From: Nelumbo lutea
Lineage: Eukaryota; Streptophyta; Magnoliopsida; Proteales; Nelumbonaceae
Assembly: GCA_022828595.1 (NCBI GenBank)
Contig: JAKGHH010000008.1
Coordinates: 21,878,378 to 21,942,377 of the forward strand
Direction: 5' to 3'
DNA: 64,000 bases
The translations under genes were made by a program, and so were the position numbers. Numbering within the stretch: the stretch's first letter is position 1; each line of letters starts with the position of its first letter. This document shows positions 24,604 to 37,695 of the stretch, piece by piece. The notes under the pieces are model-generated. The model saw only the letters and a program-made list of their open reading frames with translations, had not been told where the DNA came from and ran no database searches.

Positions 24604-27565
24604 TTAGATTACCAAGAGCTACAATACCATCATAAACACCTTAGCTTGAGTTAATGGGGCTCTGAATTCTTTCCAAACCTTTATTATTATATACAAATTT
24701 GAGTGGTTAATTTTATTCATTTAGCCCAAATCTTGGATTTAGAAGCCCAATTGTTTGTTTTCCTTTTGTTAATTTTATGGGTATCTCCTAATCTCCTATG
24801 ATCCTTTCATGTTGGGGGCCCATCTCTCTCTCAATCCACCTTAATGATTGTTGAGCTATTTGGAAATTGATTTTGTCCCCCACAAACATCCAACAATTAA
24901 AGTTATTACTCTCATTATTTTTTTCTACTTTTAATTCAGCAGAGGTGGTTAAAGGGATCACATGTCAGTGAGTTTATATATGATGAGGTTGTTTGAATTC
25001 TGTGACTTTTTTGTCTGGGCTCAAAAGAATAATAAACTAAAACAAAATTCAACAAATGTTCTCTTCAAGACAAAGAATCTCTTGGATGAAGGAGTTTAAT
25101 GCATGATTCAACCTCTCACCTCTGCACTTGAAATGGCTGAGATATCAGAAAACCCATTTAACTTAATTCACACAGCCTGAGATCATAAAGATACAGTAAC
25201 CCAATATGCCAATCTGTCTAAATTGTAGAGCATGCAGTGACTGAGCACCAGCAGTCTCATCAGATGGGCATGACCATCCAAGTGGGGCTCCATTGATAAG
25301 ATGGGATCAGGAGCAAGCAGTTAAACAAGGCACTACACCTTCAGAGAAAATAATGGACTCTGGCCCATTGAAGAAGTGGAGGAGCAGTAAACTGGACATT
25401 CTACACTGATCCCAAGCTCATCCTGCAAAGTTATTCCCTTGAATCAATACCAATAGATCAAAAAGGAATTCAGAAAGTATAAGGTGATCAGATCTTCCTT
25501 AAAAAAGCAGTCAAATCCAATCATGATCTATAGAATCTCATGTAGAGAGACAATCATACGGCCCTACGCAGACCCATAACCCCCCCAAATTATATTCCAA
25601 ATCTCTCTCTCACTGGTTTTCTACATCATTAGGTTTAAATATAAGGAATTAAATGAGTGAGTCATGCTAGATCCAAAGCTTTGTTTGCAACGGTTGGTGG
25701 CCTACTCACAAAAAGCCAAAACACTTTCTCCCTATAATAATCTTTTGTCACAGACACACTCCTCTTTCTTTTCTCATGTTAGGGTGATTTTATGTCTATG
25801 AAGTCTATAGACAAGACGAAAACCAAATTATCTAATAAAGGCTATGCATGTTATGTGTCAACCTTCTTATCTTTCTTCCTCCCATCCTTCACATGGCCAC
25901 ACTCCTTAGCAAATTGCTCAGCCCATGTGCTTGTTAGAATGCACATGGTTCTAACCACCCTCATCTCTTACTTAGCTAGATTAATTAAGACCCATCTCTC
26001 TCTCTTATTTATCTAAAACGTATTGAAATACATTTTAGATACTCATGTGTATGGGAAAAAAATTAAGATACAGAAAAATAGTATAAGTTTTTTAATAAAT
26101 CATAAAAATATATCAATAATTTTAAATATAAGTCATCAATGTATATATATATATATATATATTTTAATGATTTTATAAAAAAATAATATAATAAAAGAAT
26201 AGTGTAATAGATGTTAATCTAATCAGGGCCCACCACTCATCCTGCAGATATCCAAAGATCAAAATCAACTTAGTTGGATGAAACCAGTCACATGATCTAG
26301 TGGGATTCCATCATGTTTCTTGAGAGACAAAAGACTGGTTATGATTATGTTATCAAGCCCTTTTCTGCTCAAGGTTATCTCTTTGTCTTTGGGGGTATTT
26401 TATCAAATGGGAGGTCCCGCCCTCTTGACTGTGTTGCCTTTCAAATCCTCAAATCCTTATCCCAAACAATGAAACAACAAAGAAGGTTACGTTAAGCTGG
26501 CGGCTGGTGCAAAGCTTTTGCCGAATTCTTTCACATCGAGTGACCTTGGATACTTGATTAAGTATTCACTAGGACGATCAGCTTCATCATACCATCACAT
26601 GAGACCCATCATTTGATAAATCTAGTGGTACGGAGATGATAGATCATCCACGCATTCTACCAAAGAGGTGGGCAAGCTAGAGAATTGGGGGGATTAGCTC
26701 CCCAAGACTCCATGAGTATCAGATTCATAGTTTCTTTCCTTCTATTATCCATTAATACTGATTAGATTCTTCTTTCTTCTTTCTTCTTTCTTCTGAGTTT
26801 GGTAGAAGAATAGATAATGAGATGACAATGTGTGTACGGGTCAAAGCTCTGTGCCCTTTCCTTCATGAAAGGGGCACATTTGAGCTACCCTTTTACCTAG
26901 CCAGAGTTCTATGCCCACTCAGAGCTGAGCTAGGAAAAACCTAACTGATTTATGGAGTGGACAAATACCAAAGCCATCCAAACTGATTACTAGTTCAGTT
27001 GGAAGTTGGGGACTGAGGATAAGTCAATCCAATTTTGGTGGAAGCAAAGAAAAGATATGGGCGTGGGGTCCTTCAACGTGTGGTTTAGAAATTGACCCAT
27101 CCATGAGGGTTGCTGGTTGAATGCAATTGGATCATGAATATGTATTGGGTCAGTCCAGTAGGGCAAGAAGTTATGGCCTATGGGGACTGTTTAATTGGAA
27201 GAGTGTGGTCCAGTGGACTAATCTGTCCAATTGATTAATTTGATGCAACTGATAAAAGCAGATGGAAGAAAAGTTGGGTGGTCATCAAACCATACGGTTA
27301 ATTAAGTTGGCTGGTCTGAGCCGGTCTGGAATCTATAACATTGGGGTAGGTATTAGACACTACAATTAAATGGTGAAGTAAAACACACTAAAAGACCTGG
27401 AAGTAATATTGCAGCTAGCCACAGCTTCATCATTATAGGCATGAGAACTCTCATCTAGTTCTAGAGGGCTAAACCCACATTGAATGAGCCCCTCTTGAGA
27501 GATTTCTTAATTGACCATCTTTACATTCTGAATGTAGTTCATTTGCAAATCAGATTGAAAGCATG

Positions 27566-27569
<4 letters not shown>

Positions 27570-27600
<31 letters not shown>
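27570..27600 (+). repeat. (CT)n microsatellite
   Basis: An uninterrupted CT dinucleotide run followed by a few gctc/ctcg interruptions. The overlapping open frames in both directions are artefacts of this repeat. Confidence 0.9.
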
Positions 27601-27603
<3 letters not shown>

Positions 27604-28703
27604 CGCTCTCTCGGACAGGAAAAATTCAAAGTGGGTCTCCTGTTTCTTCTGCATGGAACACATGGACCTGAAAGAGCACCTTTGACTCGTCCAATGTGAG
27701 GGTTTTCATTGCAATACTGCAAAAAGGCATTTAAGCTGCTTATACATAGGGGCCCACATATACATAATGATGTTCTCAACACTCTAAAGCATAAGACATG
27801 GGGGGAGATGATTAGAGAGAGAGATATCAAAAGAACTTAGCAAGCTTCTATGTTTTTATCATTGAACTTCCTCTATGATTAGCAGAAAAGAAAAAAAGAG
27901 AAAATAATAAATTTTTAGTAATTTTTAATTATTAGTTTTAGAATGATAAGATTGGCTGTGTCAAAAGTTCAAATTGAATTTCTGATATTGAAGATGATGG
28001 TTTTGTTTTCCAAAACAGAAACAACTGCCATTTCAGAAAAATAAATAAATAAACTTTTACTTATTTCACCAATATCAGCTTCAGTCAGTGCAAGTCTCGT
28101 TCGAAAAGAACAGCCTTTACAGTTTTGCACTGGGGACATCTCCATACCTATATGGCTATGTATTTTATTTCATGGAGAGATATTTCCAATACAAGGCCAT
28201 AAAAGCTGTTCCAACAGACCTTGCACTCACTAAAGCCGAGTTTTATTTTACCATTTCAACTACATTAGATTTATGGACATCTGGGGACATTGTACTCCGT
28301 TCTACGTAGTACTCTTCATTCATTCATTCAAAAAATAAATAAATATATAATGACAAAACTATTTGTTTTGTGGGTTGGTCCAATTTATTCATTTATTCAT
28401 CATAAAAAAAATGTTAACATGTTTTAGCGTCCAGTTAGGCTGTGTTTGATTTGAAAGAAAAGGTAATGAAAAGAAGGGAAAAGCAGGGAAACATATTTTT
28501 TTTTTGGCATCCATAATACATATATAATGACAAAACTATTTGTTTTTTATGATTTATTTTAATATAAACATATTAATTTTTTTTGGGTTAAAGAGCATAT
28601 TACTTATATTACACTTAAAAAACATATCTTAGCCTTTAAACTTAAAATTGTTGGTACATACACATGTACACATGGATACATGCATACACCTTTGCTGACA
28701 TCA

Positions 28704-28732
28704 TTATCATCATCATCATCATCATCATCATC
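28704..28732 (+). repeat. (ATC)n microsatellite
   Basis: Roughly nine consecutive ATC units. The minus-strand open frame with a poly-Asp run is this repeat in translation. Confidence 0.85.
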
Positions 28733-30856
28733 TATTATTAAATTATGAGGAATGTTCTTCAAAATTTGTATCAATTTTTTGAAGGTACAAATTTTGTGAC
28801 AGGTAGGATTGCAAATCATAGGCTCAAATTGGAAAGAGTATCATAGTCCCAATTTGAAAGGAGTGCAAATACATTTATACAGAGCATTTCTAAACCCTCT
28901 AATTTGTACTCTTCCCGAAATATGTACAGGACAAGTACAAGATTTAGAAAATATATATTGTATAATATTTTACACTGTATATATAATTGTATTTACATTC
29001 TTCTCAAACTAAGCCATGTAATTACAAATAAATGTATGCAAAACTAAAAGATGCAAAGTTTGTATACAGTTCAGATTTGCATGACAAACAAACAGAGCTA
29101 TAGAAGCAAACCCTTTTCATGTGTATCTACTAAAATCCACACTCTAAATTTGGATTCTACCACTTCTAAAGGATGCGTATCATTTTCTGCTTTCACTTTA
29201 AACTTGGATAACACTTTACTCTGACTGGTGTTTTATGGAGAATCAAAAAAAGAAAAAAAAAATCACTATTTCAAAATATTCTATGGCTAACCAAGTATGG
29301 ATTTGTCTTTTTCACAAACATAATGTTGAATTTTTGGGGAGTTCTACAATGTCATTTGTTTTCTTTTTCTGTTCCCAGTTCCGAAAACAAAGTAAAACCA
29401 TGGTTGTGTATGTTTTTTGTTTTCGAAATTGAAACAAAAAATATGTTCTTGAATTCTTAGGGGTATTTATTTATCTTAATTCGTATTTGCAAGAGTTTGA
29501 TTTCCATACAAAAAAGTAATTATTAAGATATCAAAAATGTTTTTTTTTTTGACATGTTTGTATCATGAGAAGAACATACTACTATAATTGGAGTGTTTGA
29601 CCAAAAATTTAAGACATTTAATGATGGGCCCTTGTATTACACCGATTTCAAACAAGTAGAAAGAGATTTTACATTCTTGAACCGAAAAGAGAGTATTTAT
29701 GCAAATTACATATTTCAATTTGCATCGCAACCGGATGCAACATTAATATCATGCTTCATAAATCAGATGATTTCTACACTACAAAATTTGTTTTTGTTTT
29801 GAAAACCATTACTTTGATGATTTCAAAAATAGAACAATGTATGTGATTCAAAAGTATCCTTGCTTCAAAGTCCGGATTTCCTAACCTGTGGTATGATGGT
29901 TTGGGTATCTGGCTATCTGCCACCACATTTTGTTAAGATTGTTTTGATTTCAAAAATTAAAATAAAATAAACCAACTTTATCAAGTTTTTCTATCTTTAA
30001 TTTTATGGGCATAATGGACCTTGGTCGGCATTTAAACAAAACGAAGTTTTTTTTCCTATTTATTAAACAAAATAAAAATACATTCACTTCCACAACTCAG
30101 ATTCATTTCCTCCGAATCTGTCAAAACCACATAAAGGATGCAATTGAAAAGACTCCTTTTGGTAAAGGACCAAGTTGATGAGTCTGATGTTTAGGGTTGA
30201 ATGTGGTTGTGCTGGTTTATAGGTTCTAAGGATATGTCATTGAAAAATGAAGATTTTGGTAGAGACTGGGATAATTTGATGAAGGGATCATTTGATGAGA
30301 TTTCATTTCTCCTTTAAGATCCATATCCTAAATATTAGTTTTTGTTGCAAGCTTAAAAATACAAAAGGTTAATAAAGAATTTCAGGTGTTGTAAATGAAC
30401 GTGGATCTCCTGTGCACATGCGGCATCCAACCGTACATCAAGAATAACTCCCTATGAATATCTCTCGAAAATCTCTTGAAAATGTTAAATTCATAGAGAG
30501 ATATTCCTAATGTATGACTGATGTACCATGCAATGGCTGTGTAGTAGGCTGTAGAACAAATGATGGGGGAAATTTATGATGCGGGAAAGATACGGTATGG
30601 AAATAGTTTTGACCCATCAAAAACCATTCATGAATTTGAAGAGTTTTGACCCATCAAAACCCACTCATGAATTTTAATAAATAACACATGATTCATTATG
30701 TCTTTATGATTCTAATTTATTGGTCATATGTTTTTTTGGATACCATATCTTTTCCATAAAATACATAAGGCCAACAACCATTCCTTTATTTATTTATTTA
30801 TTTATTTTTTCTTTTCGGGTGGGGGGAGGTAAGAGTAATCACCACAACCATTCAAT

Positions 30857-33800
30857 TAGAGGTGTAAAATGGGTCGTGCTGATTCATGGGCCAGGCTGCC
30901 CTCACCAGGGATAATTTGGGGGGTCGGCCTAGCATAATCCATGGCCCAAGCTTGTGTGGGCCCGTGCCATGTCGTGCCGCACCACGGACTTGGGCTGAGT
31001 GGACTGTAGGCCATGTTGGGCTGAGCCACAGGTCGAACCTTGGGCATGGGTTGAATTGGGCCAAACTTTTTTTTTGACATTTTTTATTTTTTTATTTCTT
31101 TGTTATGTAAAATTTAAATATCTAACTTTCCTTTGGGAACTATTTGAAAAAAAAAATACTTAACCAAATAAAATGTCAAAGAGACAAAGACTCAAAGTGA
31201 AAAACAAATTGGAAGAAAAATAGGAATTTTATTTCATTTAAATTTGAATGATACAATGCACACAATGGTTGGATGAATGAAATATGAAAATGGAATAAAT
31301 TAATAAAATATAAAAAGCACAATATAGTTACAAATTGAAAACAAAAAATTATGTTATTAAAAAATATCAAATAAATTGATTAAAATTAAAACAAAATTTA
31401 TAATAATTTAAAAAATGCTATACAACTATTGAATATACAAAAAATATTGACTTCATCATTTTTTCCTATTGTTCCTGACTTTGATCATCTGCCTCAGGTG
31501 AAACATCAGGTGTAGTGTCGTGCTCTCCTTTGTCTTGTAATCCATTTTCAGAATCCATCAAATCTTTAAAGTAAATGCACATCTCTAGACTTTCATTATT
31601 CATACAATTTATTTTGTCGTCCAACACCCTAGCATTTGCACTAAAATAAGACTCTGATGGAACTATAACACAAGAGGGGTTAGTAAATCACGTGCCATGG
31701 TGGTGAGAATTGGATAATTTTTTGCATGTTCATTCTACCAAGCTAAAATATTAAAATTATTTGTTCTCTCCGATGTGAAGGAAGATTAACCTAAAGTATA
31801 AAAAATTGCTTATAAATAAAAATTAAGTTTAGTAAATGAAATTGTTGTTGAGGCGGTAGATTTTTGCCTCTTATTTATTAAATATAAAAGTTTTTCTCTT
31901 TCACTACTGGACTCAAGTTCAGAAGTGGAAGATGCAGTTGTACGAGTTGTAAAATTTTTATTATTCCTTGTTACTTTAAATTTATATAAACTATACATTT
32001 AAAATAATAAACTATTAATTGCCAATATGTTCCAAGTAAAATATCTAAACCATTTTTTCGAATCCTAAGATCTAATATTGTAACTAAGCAATAAAGAGGA
32101 GAAATGTTCTCCTAATATTTTTTTTTAATTTATTTTCTATTATTTCAACAATACTTTTAAATTGTGGATTCTTTCTATATTTTGCAAAATAGTCATTAAT
32201 CATCATTAATTGATAAGCTAAATTACAACTAGTTGGATAATAAATACTCGACAATTCATTAGTTGCATCATAAAAATGTTTTAAAAAATCTCTTATATAC
32301 AAATTGCCATTTCCCAGTCTTCCTCAAATATAATATCAATAGGTATTTTTGCATTATTAAAATCACTAATCATTGTTAATTTGAATTCTTGTTTTCCTGT
32401 TCTAGAACTTTTAATATATATATAATACATATGAGTAGAAATAATATTTAAAGCATTTTGAATACATAAATTTAAGATGTGATATGCAAATTTGATATGA
32501 AATAATTTATATTTAAACATGGTTTTAATTGAGATTTTAAAATATTTATTGCTGAATCATTAGTATTATCATTATCACAAACTAATAGAAAATAATTTAT
32601 TGTCAATTCAATAAGCAGGTAAAGTATTTAAAATACTTGTAGCAGTAGTTGGGCCAGTATGTGGCCATTCAAACATAGTAAAACTTAAAATTCTTTTATT
32701 TAAAAGCCAATTTTCATCAATAAAATGACTGGTAAGACAAATATAACTTATGTTAAATTTAGAAGTCCAAATATCACAAGTAATTGCAACTTTAGAATTA
32801 AGATTTGATAACATATAAAGTAAATTTTTATATGAATAAAAAATTTTTAAAGCATTTGATCTAATAGTATTCCTAGAAACTTTTTTTTAAATTGTGGATT
32901 TACATAATTATGCATCCATTTTTCAATTTTAGTATCTACGGCTAACAAAAATGGTTGTTCAATATGTACAATGTATTTTGTTAATTCTTACCTCATTTTT
33001 TCTTGAGAATATTTAAAAGTATCAAAACCCCCCACCCAATTTATGTTTGTGTTGTTTCTCTCCCTTCTTCTTCTTTTTCTATCTCATGGGTGAGAAAATG
33101 TCTGTCCAAATGGTTAGTACCACCCTTGCTACAATAACTAAAGTCTTTCCTACATTTTTGGCAAACAACTCTTTTTCCCTTCTCCTGAACCCCCTCTACT
33201 TTAAATATTTTCCAGACCAAGCTAATCAATTTAGTAGTCTTCTTTTTCTTTCCTCTAGTATCAGTACTACGGGTGGAAGTTCCATCAATATCAATAGCAT
33301 CCATGTCGGTGCTAACATTACCATGTTGCGACTGAATATCATCAACCTTGAACATGTTGGGGAATTGGTTTCGGGAGGAGCTAGCCATTTTTTTTAATTC
33401 TAAAAGAATAAAAATTAATTTAATTGCACTTACCTGGATTGCCAGTTTGAAACCCCAACTTGATTTCAACGGTTGAAGCCTTTCAACTCCAAGAGTCCAA
33501 GCCTCCCAAATTGCTAATGTGAGATACTTGAGTTGTTGAGCAAGCCTTCTTCTTGTTAAAACTTCAATAAAGATGATAATTAGAGAATCAAAGAATGTAT
33601 GAAAGATTGAGAGTTTGAAACTTGAGAGAGCATGAGAACTAGAGAAGAGATTAAGAGAATTGTTGAATTGGTGTGATGAGAATGGTGGACGATAAGTCTA
33701 TTTATAGGAATTGAAAATAATTCAATTGCCCAAAATACCCTAAAAACTAATCATTTTTTTAATTGTTGGGAGGGTTATTTTGGTCATTGTGAAGTTATCT

Positions 33801-34169
33801 ATCACTTTACCCAAAATGCCCCTTAAACTAGCTATTTGGGGGTATTTATGTCATTCTTTTTCCCTCCAAAACCAAAATACATAAATACCTTATATATAGT
33901 TGTTTATAGCTATTGGGGGGGGGTATTTCTGTAAAAAACCCGCAACAAGCTTAAACTAGCCATTAGGGCATTGGGTAGACTAAGCATGGCCCGCAAGCTG
34001 TGTTGTGCCACGTGTCGTGCCGCAAGCTAGGCTATGTCATGCCAGCCCGTGGACCTAGAACCCCAAGTTCAACATGGCTCGAACCATCGTGTCGGGCCTG
34101 GCACAACCCGCGTGCCGTCATGTCGTATCGTGATGGGCCATGGGCAGCACAACCCGATTTATACCTCTA
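30857..34169 (-). mobile_element. Complete but inactive hAT transposon with perfect 8-bp TSD
   Basis: Length 3313 bp. Left end tagaggtgtaaaatgggtcg, right end the complement of tagaggtataaatcgggttg, flanked by cattcaat at 30849-30856 and 34170-34177. Both subterminal regions (to about 31070 and from about 33960) are GC-rich with repeated gggcc and gtgccg motifs, unlike the AT-rich interior. The interior carries a decayed transposase on the minus strand. Superfamily assignment rests on TSD length, ends and transposase motifs together. Confidence 0.9.
31450..33388 (-). pseudogene. hAT-type transposase pseudogene (BED finger to C-terminal dimerisation domain)
   Basis: Read on the minus strand. 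The N-terminus starts about 33388 (MASSSRNQF) and has a BED-type zinc finger at about 33080-33180 (CQKCRKDF then HLDRH). Further on come the hAT core patches: EQPFLLAV at about 32940, ITCDIWTSKFN and LTSHFIDENW at about 32700-32800, a degenerate AHILNL-like segment at about 32470, YYPTSCNLA at about 32230, and the dimerisation motif VPSESYFSANARVLDDK at about 31610-31665. These lie in different frames separated by stops (for example one just before ELTKYIV) and frameshifts, so no active enzyme is expected. It sits centrally in the 30857-34169 element. Relatives are the Ac/zinc finger BED RICESLEEPER-type transposases. Confidence 0.85.
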
Positions 34170-34604
34170 CATTCAATCTCTCGCTTAGCATAACGGGGTC
34201 GAGGTGGGATATAGAAAGAAAAAAGGACCCATAGAGATGGGAGTTTTTACTATTCTTAAGAATGTACTAAGCTTATCAGAAAGCATGCCATTACTAGGAA
34301 TGACAATTTCTGTCCTACCAAGTGGGTATTCGCCCCAATGGGTGGAGTTTTTTTTTTTTTTTTCTTTTGCTTAAAAGATGGATTTTGAAATTCTACAACT
34401 TTTTGTATGGGTACAAATAGAATATAGCATTACACTAAATCCGACCTCACATTGTTGAAAAGCATTTAAGATTCCACATCCTGCTGCACTACACAATAAT
34501 CGTGGTGATCGACAAATCTGAATTCATGGGATTGAAGAGGGAGGAAGGGGTCCAGATCTCTATAATACATACTTTTTTCCTACGCTGCTATCCTATAATT
34601 TCTT

Positions 34605-34786
34605 CGGAGAAGTACAGAAACACACGATGCAGAATTCTGAATTCCAGCCCCCCCCCCTACTACTAGCCCTCTCCCCCTATAAACCACATCCTGCCTGTGA
34701 ATTTGGCATCAATTCATGGTCAGGATGCATTCCCCCTGTACTTTGGGGCTATAAAACTCTGATCTGGGCTGATTAGTCATTCTCCC
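34605..34786. mobile_element. Short element with a 9-bp TSD (Mutator-like MITE candidate), copy A
   Basis: Flanked by the identical 9-mer taatttctt at 34596-34604 and 34787-34795. Ends are cggagaagtac and the complement of gggagaatgac (8 of 11 match). It shares gtacaga, gatgcaga, ctgtactttggg and gtcattctccc blocks, in order, with the element at 46241-46373. A 9-bp TSD fits the Mutator superfamily. It includes a C-run at 34650-34658. Confidence 0.7.
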
Positions 34787-34883
34787 TAATTTCTTTCAAT
34801 CCATTTGTAGTACATGCCTTCCTTGAATCATGTCATCCAATTTATGATTTGAGAAATGTCTCTCTTATTTCCATGAAAGAGAG

Positions 34884-35186
34884 CATGGCTTTAAAAAACT
34901 ATCTGGAAACAGAATCATTTTGGCCACCCTTTTTGGATTGACGATTTGATCATCTGATTCAAATAGATGGTTTGTTCTAACAAAAAAATTTTAAAAATAA
35001 TTAAAAATAAAATGGCCAAAATTATCGAATGGATCGATGGTTCAACCATTCGGATCAATAAGTCGTTAACTGATTCAATAGTTTTTTACCAGAAATCAGA
35101 TTTAAGGTAAAATAGAACCAATTACCTAGACAATTCTCGAGCCGAACGATCTGACAGTCCAAATCAATGACAGTTTGAAAACCATG
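34884..35186. mobile_element. hAT MITE related to 12715-13028
   Basis: Left end catggctttaaaaaac, right end the complement of catggttttcaaactg. The interior matches the other copies (ggaaacagaatcattttggcc). The flanks are purine-rich (aaagagag, agagagat), 6 of 8 alike, so the TSD is only suggestive. Confidence 0.55.
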
Positions 35187-36012
35187 AGAGAGATGTCTCT
35201 GAGAGGTGTTCGCCATAGTTAACTGCCATACCAGCAAATTTCATAAATAAAATCAACTTGTTTTGTTGAACACCCCCTTATTATGCTACATGTTACTACC
35301 ATGTTGGTTAAACTCAAATACATAAAATTGCATGTGAGACAAAACCGGAAAGAGGGAGAGATGGAATCGTGGAAGGAGGGAGAAAATTGAAAGGAAATAG
35401 AGAATCAAGAGGAGATGACTGAAGAGTGACGAGAGGCAATCAAGAGGAGAGGCCACCTAGGTTCTATGTAAAGACGAGAGAGAATCAAGAGGATAGGGTA
35501 CCTAAGTTCTAGGTACCCATATAGCCACACCTACTTAGATCTACCCAATTAGTTATTCAACGCATATCTACCACCTGATAAGGAAAAAGGTGAATTTGAA
35601 TGGTTGAGGGTGGCCGAGTGAGTGGTAGTCATGGGCTGCATAGGTTGGGTCAAATATGAAAAAAAAAAGTTTATTAATGCATAGAAGCAATTGTTGTATT
35701 CTACTTTCTTGGTATGCACTATTACGTTGTACATTGAGTTCATGATTGGTGCGAAAGTTGGGCTATGCTGATTTCAATAAACTTCTGTTTTGGAGTTTGA
35801 GACTGTGTTATAAAAATGTGATAAAGTAGTTTAAGGATTGGATAAATGTTTATTTTAGTAAAGTCAAAATACCTTTACCTCAAAAGCACAAAAGCCATTA
35901 TTGACTTTGTGTTCTCTCAAAAAAAATGGCTTTGTGTTGGTGGCTTTAAAAACACAAATCCTTAAGTTTATCCAAGTTCAGCCTTATTTACTATGGATAG
36001 GGGTGAAATCAA

Positions 36013-36835
36013 GGTCTCGTTCACTTTTTGGTAAATTATTTATTTGGGTAAATGCACTTATTCTTTTATTTCTTAGATAAATAATATAATAACCATTTTA
36101 GACATAAAATGTCATTATTAAAAATGGCAATTTTGTTCCATCCAAGTGTTGACAAGGTTACTTAACCACTTGAGATGGAGTAAGCGATATCCAGAAAAAA
36201 TAAATTTTTCGTGGATCCTATATAAATCTAAAAAAAAAAAACATGGGTTTCTTCCCATTGACCAACTTTCCCTAGTCTCAAATTTCCAGAAATGAATAGA
36301 CCCTAATACTATGTTTGGTTTGAAGGAAAAGGTAGAGAAAGGAAAGGAAATATAGGGAAACCTATACAACATTTGTAAAAGGTTCCCTTCTTTTCCCTAT
36401 TTTTTCCTTCAAAGCAAACACAGTCTAAGAGGGCTTTTTTTTTTTTTTTAATTTTGAGAGGGGGGAAAATTGGTCAATAGGATTTTGGTTCCCATTGACC
36501 AAGAACCCCATGTTCTTTTTTCAGATTTATGTGGGGACCAAGGAAAGTTTATTTTTATAGGTATCACTTACCATGGTAAATGATACCCACCCCTATGTGG
36601 GTAAATAACTTTTCCATCTAGGGGAAAAATTGCCAATACTTGAATGGAAGAAAAATGTCACTTTTAATAATGGATTTCTATGGCTAAAATGGTCATTACA
36701 TTATTTACTTGGGAAATAAAAGAACAAGGGCAAATGCACATTATGCACTTACTAGTGTAAGTGTTTTCCAAGAAAAACTTACCCAGGTAAATGCATTTAC
36801 CCGAACAAATAACTTATTGAAAAGCAAACAAAGCC
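36013..36835. mobile_element. Inverted-repeat MITE, ~820 bp, containing a nested MITE
   Basis: Long arms begin ggtctcgttcactttttgg on the left and, on the complement, ggctttgtttgcttttcaa on the right, and continue through gggtaaatgca. Flanks are CAA and TAA. A related, right-truncated copy lies at about 41766-42175. The Tourist-like element 36307-36425 is inserted inside it. Confidence 0.6.
36307..36425. mobile_element. Small Tourist-like MITE
   Basis: Left end tactatgtttggtttgaagg, right end the complement of gactgtgtttgctttgaagg, flanked by TAA at 36304-36306 and 36426-36428. Same family as 41132-41226. Confidence 0.65.
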
Positions 36836-36980
36836 TAAAGGGAAAGTATCATACCGGATAATTATCCTATGTAGTTGCATGTATGGATTCCAGATTTGTT
36901 TAGAATACAAATGTGTATAACAAGTTATATTATGCCCATATTTTGCATACAAGTGAATATGCCTGTTATACATGTGGTGT

Positions 36981-37695
36981 TAGAGGTGTAAATCCTGACA
37001 CGAATTTAGACCAACCCGGCCCGACTAGACATGACAGCCCATTGGTTGTGCCAAGACTGGTACAATGGCCCGTGTTGTGCTGGGCCTGGGGTTCGAAGTC
37101 CACGGGCCAGCACGGCACGACACAACAAGACACAACCAAGCAGGCAATGCCACTTGCGACCCGCGACTTGGCCTAGCACGACCCATATATACTATCTATA
37201 TATATTATATATACATATATATTTATATATATACATACTATTCATATATTTTATATATTATATATTATATAAATTATATTTATATAATAATATATAGTAT
37301 ATAATATATTAATAAAATAAATATTTTTTCAATTTTATTCTACTAATTTATTTAATTATTGTATATATAAGCAATTGTAGACATCAAAATTCATATAAAA
37401 TAAAAAATTTAAGATTTTTTTTTCAATTTTTTTAAATAAAATAAGAAAAAATAGCTTTGGCCTGGTCAATGTTTCAACTTGGGCCAAGGCTTGGCCCATG
37501 GGCCAGCCCAGCTCACGGCACAGCATGGCATGACACATGCATGCACAGGCCTGGGCCATGGGCCGTGCCTAACTGACCCCCAAAATTTTCACCGAAAAGG
37601 GCGACACGACCCATAACGGCTTGCAAACGAACACAGTACAACCCACACTTTACACGGACCATCTACAAACTGGCACAACTCACTTTACACCTCTA
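36981..37695. mobile_element. Non-autonomous hAT element related to 30857-34169
   Basis: Both ends read tagaggtgtaaa, the same terminal sequence as the larger hAT element. The two GC-rich subterminal blocks share the cacgac/ggcccg/gggccatg vocabulary with it. The centre (37190-37440) is almost pure A/T. Flanking 8-mers (tgtggtgt and atggtatt) do not match as they stand, so the insertion is old or the boundary eroded. Confidence 0.7.

Larger units (their letters stand above)
23341..30848. other. Long gene-free interval after the ERF gene
   Basis: About 7.5 kb without a recognisable gene. It holds one clear MITE (24421-24603), an isolated MITE end at about 28436, and microsatellites: (AT)n near 26140-26160, (CTT/CTTT)n near 26766-26795, (CT)n 27570-27600, (ATC)n 28704-28732 and (TTTA)n 30784-30807. 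Open frames here are short and several are translated microsatellite. Confidence 0.5.

Noticed and set aside
27507..27830. Minus-strand open frame of 107 codons
   Set aside because: Much of it is translated CT microsatellite (alternating Arg/Glu), with no other support.
33400..33433. Intron in the hAT transposase leader (a good donor at 33433 and an AG at 33400)
   Set aside because: It would be only 34 nt, too short for a plant intron.
33041..33469. Functional BED zinc-finger host gene
   Set aside because: It lies inside the bounded hAT element and the downstream transposase parts are in broken frames, so it is transposon debris rather than a domesticated gene.
37089..37100. ggttcgaagtcc as a tRNA T-loop
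   Set aside because: There is no acceptor stem, D-arm or anticodon arm around it, and it lies in hAT subterminal sequence.
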